A stretch of 64,000 nucleotides of DNA from Vanilla planifolia. Taxonomy: Eukaryota; Streptophyta; Magnoliopsida; Asparagales; Orchidaceae. Shown in pieces: positions 1-12,689 of the stretch; the first letter of the stretch is position 1, and the number at the start of each line of letters is the position of its first letter. The translations under genes and the position numbers were made by a program. Where the stretch lies: positions 528,436 to 592,435 of the forward strand of contig JAIUJO010000086.1 of assembly GCA_023846275.1 (NCBI GenBank), written 5' to 3'. The notes under the pieces were generated by a model. It searched no databases, was not told where the DNA came from, and saw nothing but the letters and a program-made list of their open reading frames with translations.

Positions 1-430
1 GAGTAGATATCTATAAAGTTTATCATACCAGGAGCATTGTTGTTGACACAAATGATATAAGTCCTTAATTAGCTTATGTAGATGATTTTATTGAGGACAA
101 TGGTTAAAGAAATCCAATTATTCTACATGCACTTCCTCTTAAACCAAAACATTTATGAGTTTTCTCTTAACATTCATTTGGTATAGTTTAAATATATTGT
201 AATAAGAAAAGCTAATAACAACCATGTTGCCTTTAACCTTATCATTAGTTCAAGTGTTCCATCTAAGTTTAGCTTTTCCAATAGATTATAGCCCATTTCC
301 ATTAGCCCTTCCATATCATAAATGATAACCACATGACCATTTTGTTATTTTTTAATAGCAACTTTTTATGACTATGTTGTGGGGACATATCCTACATAAT
401 AATTCCAAAGCATTCATTCTAGCAAAGAAG
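1..430 (-). pseudogene. Possible Ty1/copia reverse transcriptase scrap (N-terminal palm part)
   Basis: Read on the minus strand, about 260 down to 150 gives IRLKATWLLLAF followed by a Y-T-K-stop-M stretch. This resembles the copia RT block with the ARLEAIRLLLAFA and MDVKSAF motifs. Several stops interrupt it and no start is visible. The piece probably continues beyond the left edge. It lies downstream, in the minus sense, of a more C-terminal RT fragment at 480-850, so the order is wrong for one intact pol. The two are therefore separate copies or a rearranged one. The match is weak and could be partly chance. Confidence 0.35.
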
Positions 431-479
431 CTAAATTCATCTAGTAGCCTACATAATAAAATTCATTCCCTGAGGTTCA

Positions 480-850
480 CTTGTATTTTGAAGAAAAGCT
501 TTAAAGTTGATGCAACATACATAATTTTTTTTAAATAGTGGCATCTATTTGTACTAAAAAAGACAGGCCACTTAGAATTCAATCACTAAGATTATTTTTG
601 TTTTATACTAACTCCTCTAATGCAACCATATCCTTCTTTTTGAAATTCAAACATATCATTTATAAGCTTTATGCAAGATACAAGGATGCTTTCTCATGTT
701 TCTTAACTTGCAATCCAAGAAAATAGGAAAACTCACCCATAATGCCAATCTCAAATCCTTGAAGCTTACTAAACACTTCAAAGTATTTCTCTTCACCTTT
801 AATTCACCATATTCAAAAGTGTTAGGCTTGATCACTAAAATTAAACCTAA
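480..850 (-). pseudogene. Ty1/copia reverse transcriptase remnant (C-terminal palm part)
   Basis: The minus strand at about 780-700 reads FEVFSKLQGFEIGIMGEFSY followed by FLGLQV. This is the copia RT segment usually seen as FxMSMMGEL-x-FFLGLQ(I/V). The frame continues toward 540 with a stop inside it. In a live element this part lies between the catalytic YVDD box and RNase H. Neither an LTR nor the YVDD box could be recognised, so this is a fragment. The open plus-strand frame at 538-726 is read as its shadow. Confidence 0.6.
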
Positions 851-1149
851 CTCATGCTAAACAAATCTATTAAAATAAAATGTTAAATCTTTGTTGCTTG
901 ACTCATACAATATAAGAGTAATTTAACAATCTCTTTCTATTAATGACTGTATTATATTAATGCTTAGATAAAAATATATTAAGCAAAAAATTATATATTA
1001 TTATGATAAGTGGTAATAAAAATGAAAAGTATTTTCTTCCACTTAATTCAAGCTCTCCCTTACTACATGTTCCTCCTCACTTATTTAAATCATGATAATT
1101 CTCCCATTTTGATATTATGAAAAGGGAGGTATAGTTTATAAAAATTTTA

Positions 1150-1500
1150 TTACATTTAATTATTGACTTATTATTTATAAGTGATTTGTTGGAAGGAATT
1201 TTATAAATATGTCTACCAATTCTTTTTTGGTAGCAAAATAACTGAGCTTTACTATGTTTTTAGCTACTTAATCAATAATAAAGTGGTATCTTATACTACG
1301 TGTTTTCTCCTAAAATGATGATGTTAGTTCTTTGCTAAAGCCAAGGAGTTAGTGTTATCAATTCCAATTGGAATATGCAAGAGATTTAAACCATATTCTT
1401 GAAACTTTTGTCTCAAAAATAATACTTGAGAAACACAACTTTTGGTCATCACAAACTTGATTTCTGTGGTCAATATGGCTATGCAATTTTTTCTTCTTTC
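1150..1500 (-). pseudogene. Copia RNase H domain, end of pol (copy A)
   Basis: Minus-strand translation near 1440-1330 gives SQVLFLRQKFQEYGLNLLH, then IPIGIDNTN and ALAKN. This matches the copia RNase H block where family members have a Q-x-LW-hydrophobic stretch, a D-N-(T/S) box and a LAKN box. Farther on, near 1240-1200, ELVDIFIKFLPTN corresponds to the terminal (Q/E)-x-ADIFTK-x-LP motif that closes copia polyproteins. The domain's job is to degrade the RNA strand of the RNA-DNA hybrid during reverse transcription. Frame changes occur between the blocks. The match is strong enough to fix strand and family. Confidence 0.75.
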
Positions 1501-1869
1501 TTTGCTAGGAAATTAAAATTTTTCATAGTAATTAACATGTACCTAAGGTTCTTTTTTATCTACCTTAGTGCTTAAAAAGCCTGTATCTATAAAACTTATA
1601 AGATCTCATGAATGAACATTTTTAGAATGTCTTAAACCAATGTTTCATTACACTTTGTACATATTTGAAGATTAATTAAATCACCTTCAGACGCCTTTCC
1701 ATAGGATTTTATTGGAATCTAGGACAAATGTTAATAGTAAATAAGATGTTCATCTACTAATCATAAAAATATAATAAGGATCAAGCAAATTATACAAAGT
1801 TTTTTATCAATGTGTTTCTCAATTTTATCAAAATCAAAATACACTGATTGACTCGTTAGGATCTTCTTA

Positions 1870-2870
1870 TGTTTTTTCTTGATATATGAGCTTCTTGAAT
1901 AAAAATTTTAAATACTTAGTTTATCAAATACAAATCCCATGTTTTGTTACATAATTTGCTATCCAAAGAAGAAATTCATCTCACCCATTATAGTTATCTC
2001 AAACTCCTATGTGATTAAATCATTGAGTTCTTTGAACGAATTTTCATTTGTGCTTCCAAAAGTTTTATCATCATCATAAACTTGTACAAATAAGAAATGT
2101 TGATTTAAAGGTTTTAAGAATGATGTGTTGTCCATTTTTCTTTCCTATTATCAATATCAACAAGATAATTACTCAATCTATGATATCACGAATGAGGGTC
2201 TTACATAGGGCTACAAAATGCCTTATTAAACTTATATACATAATCACCATATGCATGGGTGTCAAAACTTACGAGTTATTCAGCACACAAATCTTCTTTT
2301 ATTATCTTATTTTAAAATTAGCATTTTGCATCCATTTTAAATAATCTAAAATTCTAATGATTTGAATATGCTAAGTGAAGTCTAATGAACTCTAATCTTA
2401 TTACTAATATAAATGGCTCCTCAAAATATATACCTTCTACTTGGCTATAACCCTTAGTAATAGGTGTACCATTGTTTCCAATGATCACTCCATTTTCATC
2501 TAATTTATTTTTAAATATCCATTTGGTTCCAACCACATGTTTATCATTAAGTCTAAGAACTAGTTCCCACACTTTGTTTCTCTCAAATTAGTTTGACTCT
2601 TCTTTAACTACTTATTCATAGTAGTCAATCTTATAGGCTTCTTCATTATATACTAGTTTTATGAATGATAGAAATACAATATGATTAATTTCTCCAATAA
2701 AGGCTCTAGTCTAAACTCCTTGATTAACTTCAATAATTGATTTTATTTAATGTGATGCTTGGATTTTTAGTATCTATCTTATCAACTTTATAAGTTTTCC
2801 CAAACGAAGTGTATCCCATGAAACATTATAGTCGTATCTTTCCATCAAATTTGTTCAAGCTCATTCTATC
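1870..2870 (-). pseudogene. Copia reverse transcriptase (copy A)
   Basis: The open stretch 2572-2354 (minus) reads W-E-L-V then KHVVGTKWIFKNKLDENGVI and TKGYSQVEGIYFEEPFI. These are the copia RT entry motifs (W-x-LV, GTKWVFxxK, KGYxQxEGIDYxETFAPV), with A, P and D positions eroded. Near 2010-1960 ITIMGEMNFFFG marks the later palm segment. The catalytic YVDD box could not be read. Homologous sequence recurs at 40,250-41,640 and, more weakly, at 1-850. It is part of the gag-pol polyprotein of copy A and lies directly after its integrase. Confidence 0.85.
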
Positions 2871-3650
2871 ATTATTTAAAATGACGCATTTATATCAAGA
2901 AACATGAAAGTACCTAACATTCAATTTCTTTTTTTAAATAACTCTTATGAAGATTTTCTTAAATATTGGTATTAAATTAATCTTATTTGTTATATGCAAG
3001 TTTTATTAATTTCCTTGGGCCAAACATATTTTGGTAGGTTGTATTCAATTAACATAGCTCTTTTCATGTCTACAAAGGTTTTATTTTTTCTTTTTACAAT
3101 GTCATTTTGTTGATGTGAATAAGGACATGCAATTTGTTGCCCTCATTTTTGAACATGTTACTATTGTCACATTTAACACCACTTAATTTTAGATAGCTTT
3201 TCTTCTTTATTTCATGTATCAAATCAACAACAATTTCAAATGTCTCACTCTTACGCTTAAGAAATACAACCTAATTATATCTAGAAGAATCATTAATAAT
3301 CACAATTCTTTTTTTTCTTCTAAACTCTAGGACTATGTAGGTCTAAAAACATCTAAATAAACTATCCATAATGGACTACTAGTACTTAAGTCATTTTTAG
3401 GTTTAAATGAAATATTTAACTTGCCTTCCTTTTTTGCATGATCCATACAATTTTCATCTAGTTTTTTTGGGTTAAGAACTCTAAATACATCCAGTTTTCT
3501 TGTTTTCTTTAATGTAGAATATCCTATATGACCAAATCTGATTATCTTCTTCTAAGACTTGCCTTTAAATGTTACCTATTTATTTAGACAATGTCTTACT
3601 AACATAAGTTTTGATAGGTCTCTTGTCATATGTCATGTGTATCTATTATA
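2870..3650 (-). pseudogene. Copia integrase, C-terminal half (copy A)
   Basis: Minus strand at 3115-3040 reads HQQNDIVKRKNKTFVDMKRA, then LIEYNLPKYVWPKEIN. This is the copia integrase signature (TPQQNGVVERKNRT, followed by an LxYNLPxxFWAEA stretch). The last catalytic E, usually in VERKN, is K here. After several stops the post-integrase 'GYS' segment near 2830-2800 appears as NVSWDTLRLGK. The protein would have inserted element cDNA into the chromosome. The same stretch is present at 37,960-38,560 in copy B. Confidence 0.8.
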
Positions 3651-4199
3651 AAACTCATAAGATATAGATTTTGATTTTTTTCTTTATATATAGTTACATA
3701 AATAATAAAAAAGTTATTAAATATTAATAAAATGTAAATTTTATTTTCCCTATTTCTATGCATAATTCCAAAGTGTGTTACTTGTAACTTATGAATGTTT
3801 CAAAATACTATATCTCAATAGAAAGGTTATCAAAATAACTTTTTTTAAATTCTATATTCTCTATCCTTAAGAATGCGAACAAGCTTGGCATAGTCATTTA
3901 AAACAAAGTTTTTAACAGAAAATATTTTTCCGAATTTGGCAACCTTAAAAGCTCGAACTTTTATACAACTATAAAAGTATGTAATATTTGAAATATAAGG
4001 CTTATTAAAAAATTAATTTTGTGTAAAAGAAATCATTTTCATCAGATAATTTCTTTGTAATCTTTTTTCAAAAAAAGTAAAATTGATTATTTGTTTCTTT
4101 GTAAAACAATTTCAATCTTTTATATATAAATAATAAACAAGTTATGACATTAATAACTTCTATGTAATTTTTTTTTCAAAAACTTCACCAGACCAAGAG

Positions 4200-5340
4200 C
4201 TTATCTTAATCTTTTATTCTTCACTCGATGTACTTGATTCATAATTATTTTCTATCAAGCATGTTATTCCTTCCTCTGCACTACTTGAGGTTTTGGAGCC
4301 TAATTCTTCTGAAGCAACCAACTAGCTCAAAAATCTTTCTTCTTTTTCATTCTCTTCTTTTTTTCTTTTTTTAGTGTATTTGAGATGTGGATAATTTGGT
4401 ATAATGTAGCTGATTTGACCACAATCATAGCATCTTCGTAAATCTCATTTAGTGGTTACATCGCAGGTCCTACAACCACTGCACCGAGAGATGGGAATGG
4501 TGTTGCTATAGAAGAGCCATTTTCATGAGATGTGTGAGAGAGGGAAGGTTTTGGGGTGATTAAATTTAAAAATAACATGTTCTTGTGTATATACTTTGGA
4601 TTTGGGAGTTGGTGTTTGTCTAACTATCGGGTCCCCACCTTGGGTTTTCTTCATTGTCTCACTCTGACGGTAATTTTGTTATGAAGTGGTACTTGATGTA
4701 GGTTGGGGCTTGACAAGGTGGTGTCTTCATCTCCTCCCTTCTCTTTTTTTGTATAAAACATTTTTTAAAATTTTAATCTAAGCCATTAACATGATAATTT
4801 AGCTTTTGCTCCAACTCCATAAAAAAGGTAGATATTGTAGCTATATCACTTTTGTTAGCTTTAACAGATAATGGTTCCTTGTACCTTGCTCCATGCTTTG
4901 CTTGCTTATCGAGGCCTCCCTTTAAACTCTTTTATTACTCTCAATCTCTATTGTTAATAATTGTTTGAGTAACTCATCCAATATAAGCTTGTTATGCCTT
5001 TGGCTTCCTTTGTTGTTGTGACAAGGACATCATACTCATTGCATAAAATCTTTGCTACTTTTCTTAAAAGATCTATATTAGGAAGAAATTTTCTATTATT
5101 CTCTTATCTATAAGTAATATTAGTAAATCACATAAAGTCTTATTTATTGGTTATCTCATATTTATTCTAAAGAGCTTAGAATCATGTGTAAGATGATTTA
5201 TCTTTACTTTTTTTAACTTACAAAGTACTTTTATAAGTTATTTCTATCTTTTTTCAAACATTATGTGTGATATAAAATTTCATAACTTGATTAAATTTAC
5301 TTGGACATATGCCACAATGATGGTAGTTGAGTGTTATTGC
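4200..5340 (-). pseudogene. Copia gag: UBN2-like region and CCHC knuckle (copy A)
   Basis: The minus strand near 4437-4380 reads CYDCGQISYIIPNYPH. It aligns to the copia zinc knuckle C-x2-C-x4-H-x4-C with both the H and the last C replaced by Y. An acidic/serine-rich tail with SSTSSEE follows to about 4210, as is common between knuckle and protease. Upstream (4900-5340) the sequence is collinear with the UBN2 gag region of copy B at 39,720-40,110. Gag would form the virus-like particle; with the knuckle broken it is not functional. A GC-richer segment at 4440-4735 separates the UBN2 part from the knuckle and is absent from copy B. Confidence 0.7.
4440..4735. other. GC-richer segment within copia gag, probable insertion
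   Basis: This stretch of about 295 bp is visibly richer in G and C than everything around it. Aligning copy A with copy B, sequence is collinear on both sides (4380-4437 with 39,411-39,465, and 4790 onward with 39,590 onward), but the middle does not match and is longer here. No terminal repeats or target-site duplication could be recognised. It may be a younger insertion of unknown kind, or a diverged gag linker. Confidence 0.4.
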
Positions 5341-5559
5341 ATTTAATTATGTCATTCTTCTTTCATTACTACTAAATACACTAAATAACTTGATTTCTTT
5401 TGTACATGAATCTCTCTAAGTAAATCATATATTTTCTTAAATACTTTCTATTGTCATAAGTCAATTGATTTGATAAAAACTCTAAATCTATTTTTCAAAA
5501 ATTATTAAAATTTATATTTAAATAATGATAGAATGATTGAAGAAGACCTTCATCTCATG

Positions 5560-8500
5560 AGTGATGACATATTTAAAACTTAATTTAAGAAGAAAATTAA
5601 TAAACAAATATTTTAGAAAGCACACAAAATTAGTAAAGTAGAAATTAAGCTTACTTCATAGTAAAAATAACAATTAAGTGAACATAATATATTATTAAAA
5701 TGTACATCATGGTTTGCCCAAGTCATTTGACTCACATTTTTTTATAGGGAACCCTATTTGATACTAATTAAAATAAAAGCAAGTGCACAAAAATCACTTA
5801 AGTGGGTGACATGAATTTTAAAATACTTTTTTTTTCTATTCTATTTCTTTTTTAAAAATTGTTCAAAAAAATAATTTTATGTTTAAGAAAATCATGATTT
5901 TATATATGTTAATTTTTATTTTTATGATTAAAAAATAAAAATAAATATTAAAATAATGCAATGAAATTTTTAGATTTTTTTGTTAGGATCACATCCTACG
6001 TCTACTTGGAACTAACGTCGAAAAAATCACCACGATTAAAAAGTTTATAACTTGAAGTTTTTTCTTATAACTTGCCTCCAACCTACTTGATTTTATAGGT
6101 TCAGTTATTATACAATATTTCACAAGCTTAACGATAACTTTGTTTTTTTATAACATCAAACTAAATTGAAGCTTTTATAAATGCTAAGCCAACAAACCCA
6201 AAAAGATGGAAAAATATAAAAAGAAGGAAAAATTGTGATAAATTTGTACAACTTTCGATGCTTGTTAGTTAATAGAAGAAACATTATTGAGCTTAAAATT
6301 ACTATGACAAGTAAGAAATTTAAAGCTTAGAAGTGATAAGATTAACTAAAAGAATTTTGTATTTTGTGAATAGCTAAGTTGTAGTTACTGTCAAGATATT
6401 TTATGATAGCAAAATGTCATGATATGCTTTGGTTCATGTTTAATATTCATTTCATGAATAATGATTTGTTTTATATACAAAACATTTGATCAAAGTTATT
6501 AAAAATTTAAGGAAAAGTTTTAAAATAATGCTTCCAAATAGGTTAAAAAGCCCTTCAAAACAACTTAAAATGGTTCTTTGAATTGTTTAACACAATGGCT
6601 CAAATAAAGGCTATGGAGTTAGACATTAGTTGGGATAAATCAATATCATTGGATCTTATTAGAGATGTTTTAGACTATTAGATCAATTATTATTTTATTT
6701 GAGTTTAGCACTAGTTGGTTGGATCATAACAGATTAGATATAGACAACCCAATCAAGTAATATGAGATATGGTTCATTGAGATCATCATTAGCAAAGGCC
6801 AAAAGAATCTTAGCTATAGGATACAAATTTTGGGCCATCTAATTGATGAGAACATTATTTCAATATGTAGAAACAATCGAAGTGTTACAATGAAGTTAGA
6901 GTGATTTTTGTCATTAAAGTTTGAGAAAAGATTAAGTGCTTATAGTGGATAAAACATTTATAATATAATAAAAAATTGAATGTTAAGAAATAGCACACGC
7001 CATAGGTGTTGAGTAGTTGGACTAATATTTTCCTCATGTTGTCAAAAAGAAAAATCGTTTTCACCTTACAATACCTTTCATGGCTCCATAATGCAAGTGT
7101 GCTTAGCATTTTATCATCTGGGCCACTAATATGCTTTTAAGCAATTTCTTGATTATGGGTCTTAATTGTGCCACATTTGTATATTTAATTAGAGTTCAAC
7201 CATAATCAATCGTTTATCTCAAACAAGTTTTTGAAGGCACCTCAAACCAATTTTTGTTGTTGCTTTATTTGATATGACAATGATACAACTATTGTCATCC
7301 ATGATGATTTTACAAGGTTAGTATTTAATTCTAAAGAATGTACAAAAGATTTTAGTTTACCAATAATTTTTACTTAGTCCCAGTGTAATCAAACTACGTC
7401 TGACAATAATTATAAGTGGTATAATATATTAAATTCTTTAATTTAGTGTTTGTAATTGTACTTCAACATCCACATCTAGCTTTATAACCTCATTTTCTTT
7501 AACTTTAATGCTTTTTTCCATTCCTTGTTTTCTGTTTTATTTGTATGACTCTCTTAGGATATTAGGTTATGACATGCCCACTCTTGTGATAACAACATCA
7601 CTCACTCTAGAAGTTGTTGATGGTTTGTCCAAGGGTTCAATTCATTGAATTATTAGTATTGGTGAAGAGACAAAGTTTTTTTAATAGAGTACAAGTAGTA
7701 GAATAATGGAAGTAGTGATATGTATTTTAAAGTAGGAAGTGGTCAAATAAATCTAACTCTTACAAGTAATTTGATATTCTAAATATTATGCTACATTATA
7801 TGCCATTTCTAAACCAATATTATTTCTCAAGAATAACTTCCTCTTTTTTTGGTCCTTGTTGAATAGTCTACCTAAGCCTCACTAAAAATAAAAATAATAT
7901 TAGTTGATCTAGCTCCAAGATGCCACATTAAGCATATAATCCTTAAATTTCATAATGTATTTGTTAGCAGTATTTGAACCTTAAGCTAAATGTTGCTATT
8001 TATCCAGAAGTTCACCAAAATAAGAAGTGAGTAAAAATTTAGCTCGTTGGAAATTTTTTATTTCATTGCATGATCATAATGTTTTCTTATAAAAAAATTA
8101 GTTTTTAAATATGTGAATAAATAATCTAGTATGTGATATGGCCTAAGTTTTTGTAAATTGGTACTTTTCATGCACACTAAGTTGATACCATTTAAAATAA
8201 TACTGCATTCTCATTTTCCAAATTTGATATGCTTAAGGGTCTAAACTTCCATCAAAAGTTGCAAATCTTATTGAAGCCAGTTTAGCCTAGTGATCGTTAT
8301 CCCTACTATTTCATGTATCATTGGTATGTAAGGTAGCTTGATGCCTAGGTTGACATTCGATTTGGTTAGGTTAATTTTCAAATGATATTTCTTTCATTTC
8401 AGAGTCACTTATCATAAACCACTTAATATATGTGCTCCACCGCATCTATTTTCAATTCATTCTTCAATTTGGTCTAAACATGTTACTAAGGTTGCGCTTA

Positions 8501-9400
8501 ACTCTTGCTTAGAATGAATTAGTTCTATAATTACTTGTTATTTATTAGGCTTAGAAATGGCTGATTAGTTGAGAATTAGAGATTTTATATTATGTTATAA
8601 ACCTACTAGTCATAAAGAATTGGGTTTTTAAAAAAGGTCTTTTTAGATCATAAAGAGAAGGAAAAACAATTGAGTCATGAAATGTAATAGCAAAAGAACT
8701 TATAAACAAATGCATGTTGTAGCTTAAAACTTCAAAATAAATTACAAATTATAGAAAATTCTTACAACTAACCACCCTTTGGTACCAAGTTAATATATGA
8801 TGATATGATAAAACCTATTTTTAAGTCATCGATAATTGAAAAGTTCTTAGGTTCATGCAACATATCATTAAAAAGGATGACCCAAAGGTGCTTTCGTCTA
8901 CAATAACAAATCCTAGTATCATTATACAAGTAAAAACTTTCTTGAAAACTTAAAACATACACTGATGATTAACACAAGGGATGTTAACCTAAAGAAAAAG
9001 TGGTTTTAATAACCAACATTCAAAATACAAAAGTTAGTTAGTGAAGTTTCATGGTGCAAAAATAGAGTTCATAGAACACTAAATAAGAAAATCACTTGTT
9101 CATTAAGACAAATTAGAAATTTAGATTAGTTGATTAATTTCCAATTTAGAGATTTGATGCTCTTGTGAATATTGAATAATATGTTAGTGTCTCTCTCTTT
9201 TTATCCTTTGTCTTTCCTTCCTATGTTACCTATTGAATCACATTATTATATTGAATATATACAATACGCTTTTATTAAACATGCTTAGTTGTTGAGCTTT
9301 GTTATTTCATTCAAATTAGATTACTTACAATATTGTAAGCATCATTATCTATAGTCTCAAAGCTACAATGATAATTTGTTCGCCTAAGAAAGAAAAGGAT
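5560..9400. other. Unassigned AT-rich stretch
   Basis: No domain or gene was recognised here. Open frames, such as minus 7109-6885 and 8962-8768, are short, start weakly and match nothing known to me. Composition is somewhat less extreme than in the belts after 24 kb, and the text reads like old transposon sequence. Near 8775 a GGTACC palindrome sits in a context resembling a primer-binding-site region, but it is too short to call. Confidence 0.4.
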
Positions 9401-9409
9401 ATCATAGGG

Positions 9410-10200
9410 GTACTGTGGAACACATATTAGAATTCGAAAGTACATTTTTAGAATTAAAAAAATCCTTAGAAATTATAAAAAACATAATTTCAATTCAGCA
9501 AAAAATTTCCTTTAATTGAAGCAAAATTAATTTGAAATAAGAAACTCTCAAATTGGCATCTACATTTTGAGTGTCAATGTAGCGAGAGGCAAGGAGGAGG
9601 ATTATGTGTTTAGTGCAGCATAGGCGAACAGAAATAGATACACCTCAAGTCTAATTTGTAGGTCAGCATATGTTTGCAGGTTGATATGTGTGGATCGGTA
9701 AGAAAATTTCATGGATTGTAGATCAACGCTCATAAGTTTGTGTTGTGCTGATCAATGAGTTTGAAGAGTTAAGGTGGGTCAAGTAGGTCACACCAATGAA
9801 CACTAATAGTGGTAAAGGTGAAAAATGACTATGAATAGTAGTAAAAAGCAACCCAACACTCAATTTTAAGCCATTTTAAAGTCATTTTGAAACACTTTTT
9901 TTTGCTAACAAAATTACCATGCTACTATAAGGATAACTTGGACGGAATTTAAAGCTTGAAGTATCTAAAAAGCTACTAATCGATCTCCAAATTACTTAAA
10001 CAAAATTATAAATGCAAGGAGCTTAAAAATTTAGATAAGGAAAATTAAAAAGTCTAATAAACAATGGTTAATTGTGATTGGTTCCAACAATCAGAATAAT
10101 ATCAGAGATTATCTAAAAGTAGAGGCTCCAAACTTGGAATGGCCTTAAATATTAATAGACTAGTACATCTCCAAGTGGAATATTTGTGTGATGTATGGTA
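9410..10200 (+). repeat. LTR-like dispersed repeat, copy 1
   Basis: The segment begins near TGTGGAACACATATTAGAAT and includes a GC-richer core at 9580-9800. It ends in a stretch containing GAGGCTCCAAACTTGG near 10,120. The same order of blocks, much diverged, is found in opposite orientation at 15,380-16,130 and in part at 43,400-43,800. The 5' TG, the AT-rich first third and the GC-richer middle suggest a long terminal repeat, perhaps with some leader sequence, though neither end is proved. No internal coding region of the parent element is recognised next to it, so it may be a solo LTR. Confidence 0.5.
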
Positions 10201-12660
10201 TTGTACTGTGTCAGAACCTTACTAATGTTTTTTCAATGTTAGAACATAACTACTCAATGACTTATTTAAGGGGTGAAGTCTACCCTATTGCACATGATAT
10301 GAATGTAGATATAACGACTTCAAAAATTCTACAATTTTCTCTTCAAAGAAGAAATAATGTGTAATTTTATTGCACATGATGTTTGGCATGATATGAATAT
10401 AGATATTGAAATCTTATATAATTTTTTAAGCTATGTTGATGATATAAATGATCCCCATATCTTCCCTTAAGAAATACACGACTCTATTGGTTATAAAGAT
10501 AAAATTTGGGGTTTTCAAAATTTTGAAGAATTAAATGTATAATTTCATTAGTGAATGATTATAATAATCAAAAGTTATATAGTTCTATTTATATTTATTA
10601 TAAGTATTTAACATCTCTTAAAGCCATTTAATCTTCTTTTCCACAATTTCAAGGCTTTGTAGACCACTTCTAAACAATTTCTTTTACGAAAAAAATATTA
10701 CAATATATTGGATGTCACAATGGTTATAGTTTATTACTTAAAATGTATTATTATTATTATTATCAAGTCTTGTAATGGCTACTATTGATGTGTGTGTGAG
10801 GATGACCATGCATAAGCTTCTGATGTGTTGATGCATGTGAATGTCGTATGCAACTCGTTACTATTAAGTGATTTGGAGTGTGTCATTGAAGTATCAATAT
10901 TACGAATTTGATTTATTTTTTGGAATGAGTCTAATACATAGAGGTATCGATAGTGGTTATGATTGATTCTACATATGTTATGCCTTCAAATTGTATAAGA
11001 ACACATAAGAGTGCAATGACTAGCCTTCATCTAAGGTCATAATAATATTGTATTATGAGAAAAATATTGTTAAACATTTTATGAAAGCATTGATGAATGA
11101 TAAGCCAAGCTAATTGAGGAACTAGACCATGAAAATTGAGACAGTATGCCCCATGTTTAAGTTTGATTAATGTATTAGGGTATTATTTTAAAAAAATAAT
11201 CTAACACAAATCAAAGAGATTTTAGAGAAATCCAAATGGTTCGTGCCATGCCACATATTTTGGTGATGACAATCTTACTATCAAGTAAGATATAATGTAC
11301 TACAATGATAGATTGTAGGATGTACAAAAAGCAAATTAGAGTCAACATATTTGTCAATTCCTTATTAATGAGTGGTAGTATTAGAATGACCTTGTCACAA
11401 AGAGGAAACATAAAAGATAGATCTAATTGATCAGTATTAAGAAATGTTTATTGAAGATGCCAGTCTTGATATAAAATGTTATACTAGGCTAATTAAGAAA
11501 TCAAATTGTACATGTTAAGAAATTGTTCAACATTGGAGTAATCCAAACTAAGTATTAAAGCATTATTAATTTTTTTAAATCAATCTAAATGTTTTATGAT
11601 AGGTAGCAACATAGCTAGTGATTGTATTGCTACAAAGTAAGATATAACTCAATATAGTGATGAAATCTGTAACCATAGATGTTGAAATAGTTTATAAGTC
11701 TCATCTATTAGTATGATTCAAAGCCATGATAAATGTGCAAAGAATTGAATTAAAGTCTGTAATGATTCTAAATAAATTGTGAGTCAAATGTATTGTCTAA
11801 TTAAGTCAATCATACCTAACTAATGCCATTGAACAACTCTTTACATACGGCTGATTCGAAGGATGTCTTGGCAAATGAATCAAGGAGTACAAAATGATGA
11901 GTATTTGGAAACATGTGTAACTATAATTGATGAACAATTACATTTCCATTATATCAAATAACTATGAAATTGTTGACAAAAAGATGTATTCTTCTTCTTT
12001 CTTTGCATAACTAATACCTAAAAAGAACAATAAATTTGTTAAGTAGTTTGCTAATTCAGAAATTTGACATTGTTTTAATACTACAAAAAACTTTTTATTA
12101 TAATAGTAGTACAATATGTACTGAATTTACTTTAGCAAAAGTAGTTATAATGTATGAACCTTTCTTTTGCATTTTTGCTTGAATCAAGTTCATGTTTGAT
12201 TGGAATATATTGGAAAGACTTGATTTTGCATTACTTTTTAAACAAGAAAATCATGATTTTTGGAAGAAAATTTAGCATTTGTTAAAATGAAGAGGTTCTA
12301 TCATCATTGGTTTCCCTGCTATGTAACGAGCCACATCAAATAGGTTCATTCATTTCTTTCGAGAATATGATTAACTTTACATGAGTTATACGAGCCCAAA
12401 GTAGTTTGTCAAAATTGATTTCTTAAGCTAAAATAAAAGTTATATGATAAAATCTAATGGTTTTCCAAGATTTTAGCTCCTTATTTTTAGCCTTGAATGC
12501 TTAGTAATTTCCACAAGAATAAATCCAAGTCTACCTTAATGATCGTGTCAATGCATTTCATGCATTTGATTATGGAGTAATTAGTTGGTTGACTTTCCTT
12601 ATGACATTATATCAGCATCTTTCCTCACCAAGCTTAATTAAAGCTTTACAAACTTTTGGG
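10200..12660. other. Unassigned stretch between LTR-like repeat and LINE
   Basis: No coding domain was recognised. It contains a short ATT microsatellite (10,747-10,763). The part nearest 12.66 kb may be the 3' untranslated region of the LINE that ends there, but no poly(A) tract was found to fix its end. Confidence 0.4.
10747..10763. repeat. (ATT)n microsatellite
   Basis: About five and a half uninterrupted ATT units lie in otherwise non-periodic sequence. Confidence 0.85.
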
Positions 12661-12689
12661 ATTTGTTTTGAACTTAAACCTCTAAACAA

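Larger units (their letters stand above)
1150..5560 (-). mobile_element. Degenerate Ty1/copia retrotransposon, copy A
   Basis: In the minus direction (high to low coordinates) the domains fall in normal copia order: gag with a UBN2-like region (about 5340-4900), zinc knuckle (4437-4380), integrase C-terminal part (3650-2870), reverse transcriptase (2870-1870), RNase H (1500-1150). The spacing fits one element of about 4.4 kb without its LTRs. Frames are broken by many stops and indels, so it is dead. LTRs, primer-binding site and polypurine tract could not be placed; a purine-rich minus-strand tract near 1060-1075 is only a candidate. Copies B and C at 37.7-41.6 kb belong to the same family. 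Confidence 0.85.

Noticed and set aside
538-726. Plus-strand open frame of 62 codons
   Set aside because: It starts with GTG and is antisense to a clear copia RT fragment on the minus strand; it is taken as a shadow.
8768-8962. Minus-strand frame and a GGTACC motif near 8,775 that recalls an initiator-Met tRNA primer-binding site
   Set aside because: The motif is a short palindrome that fits either strand poorly, and no LTR ends next to it.
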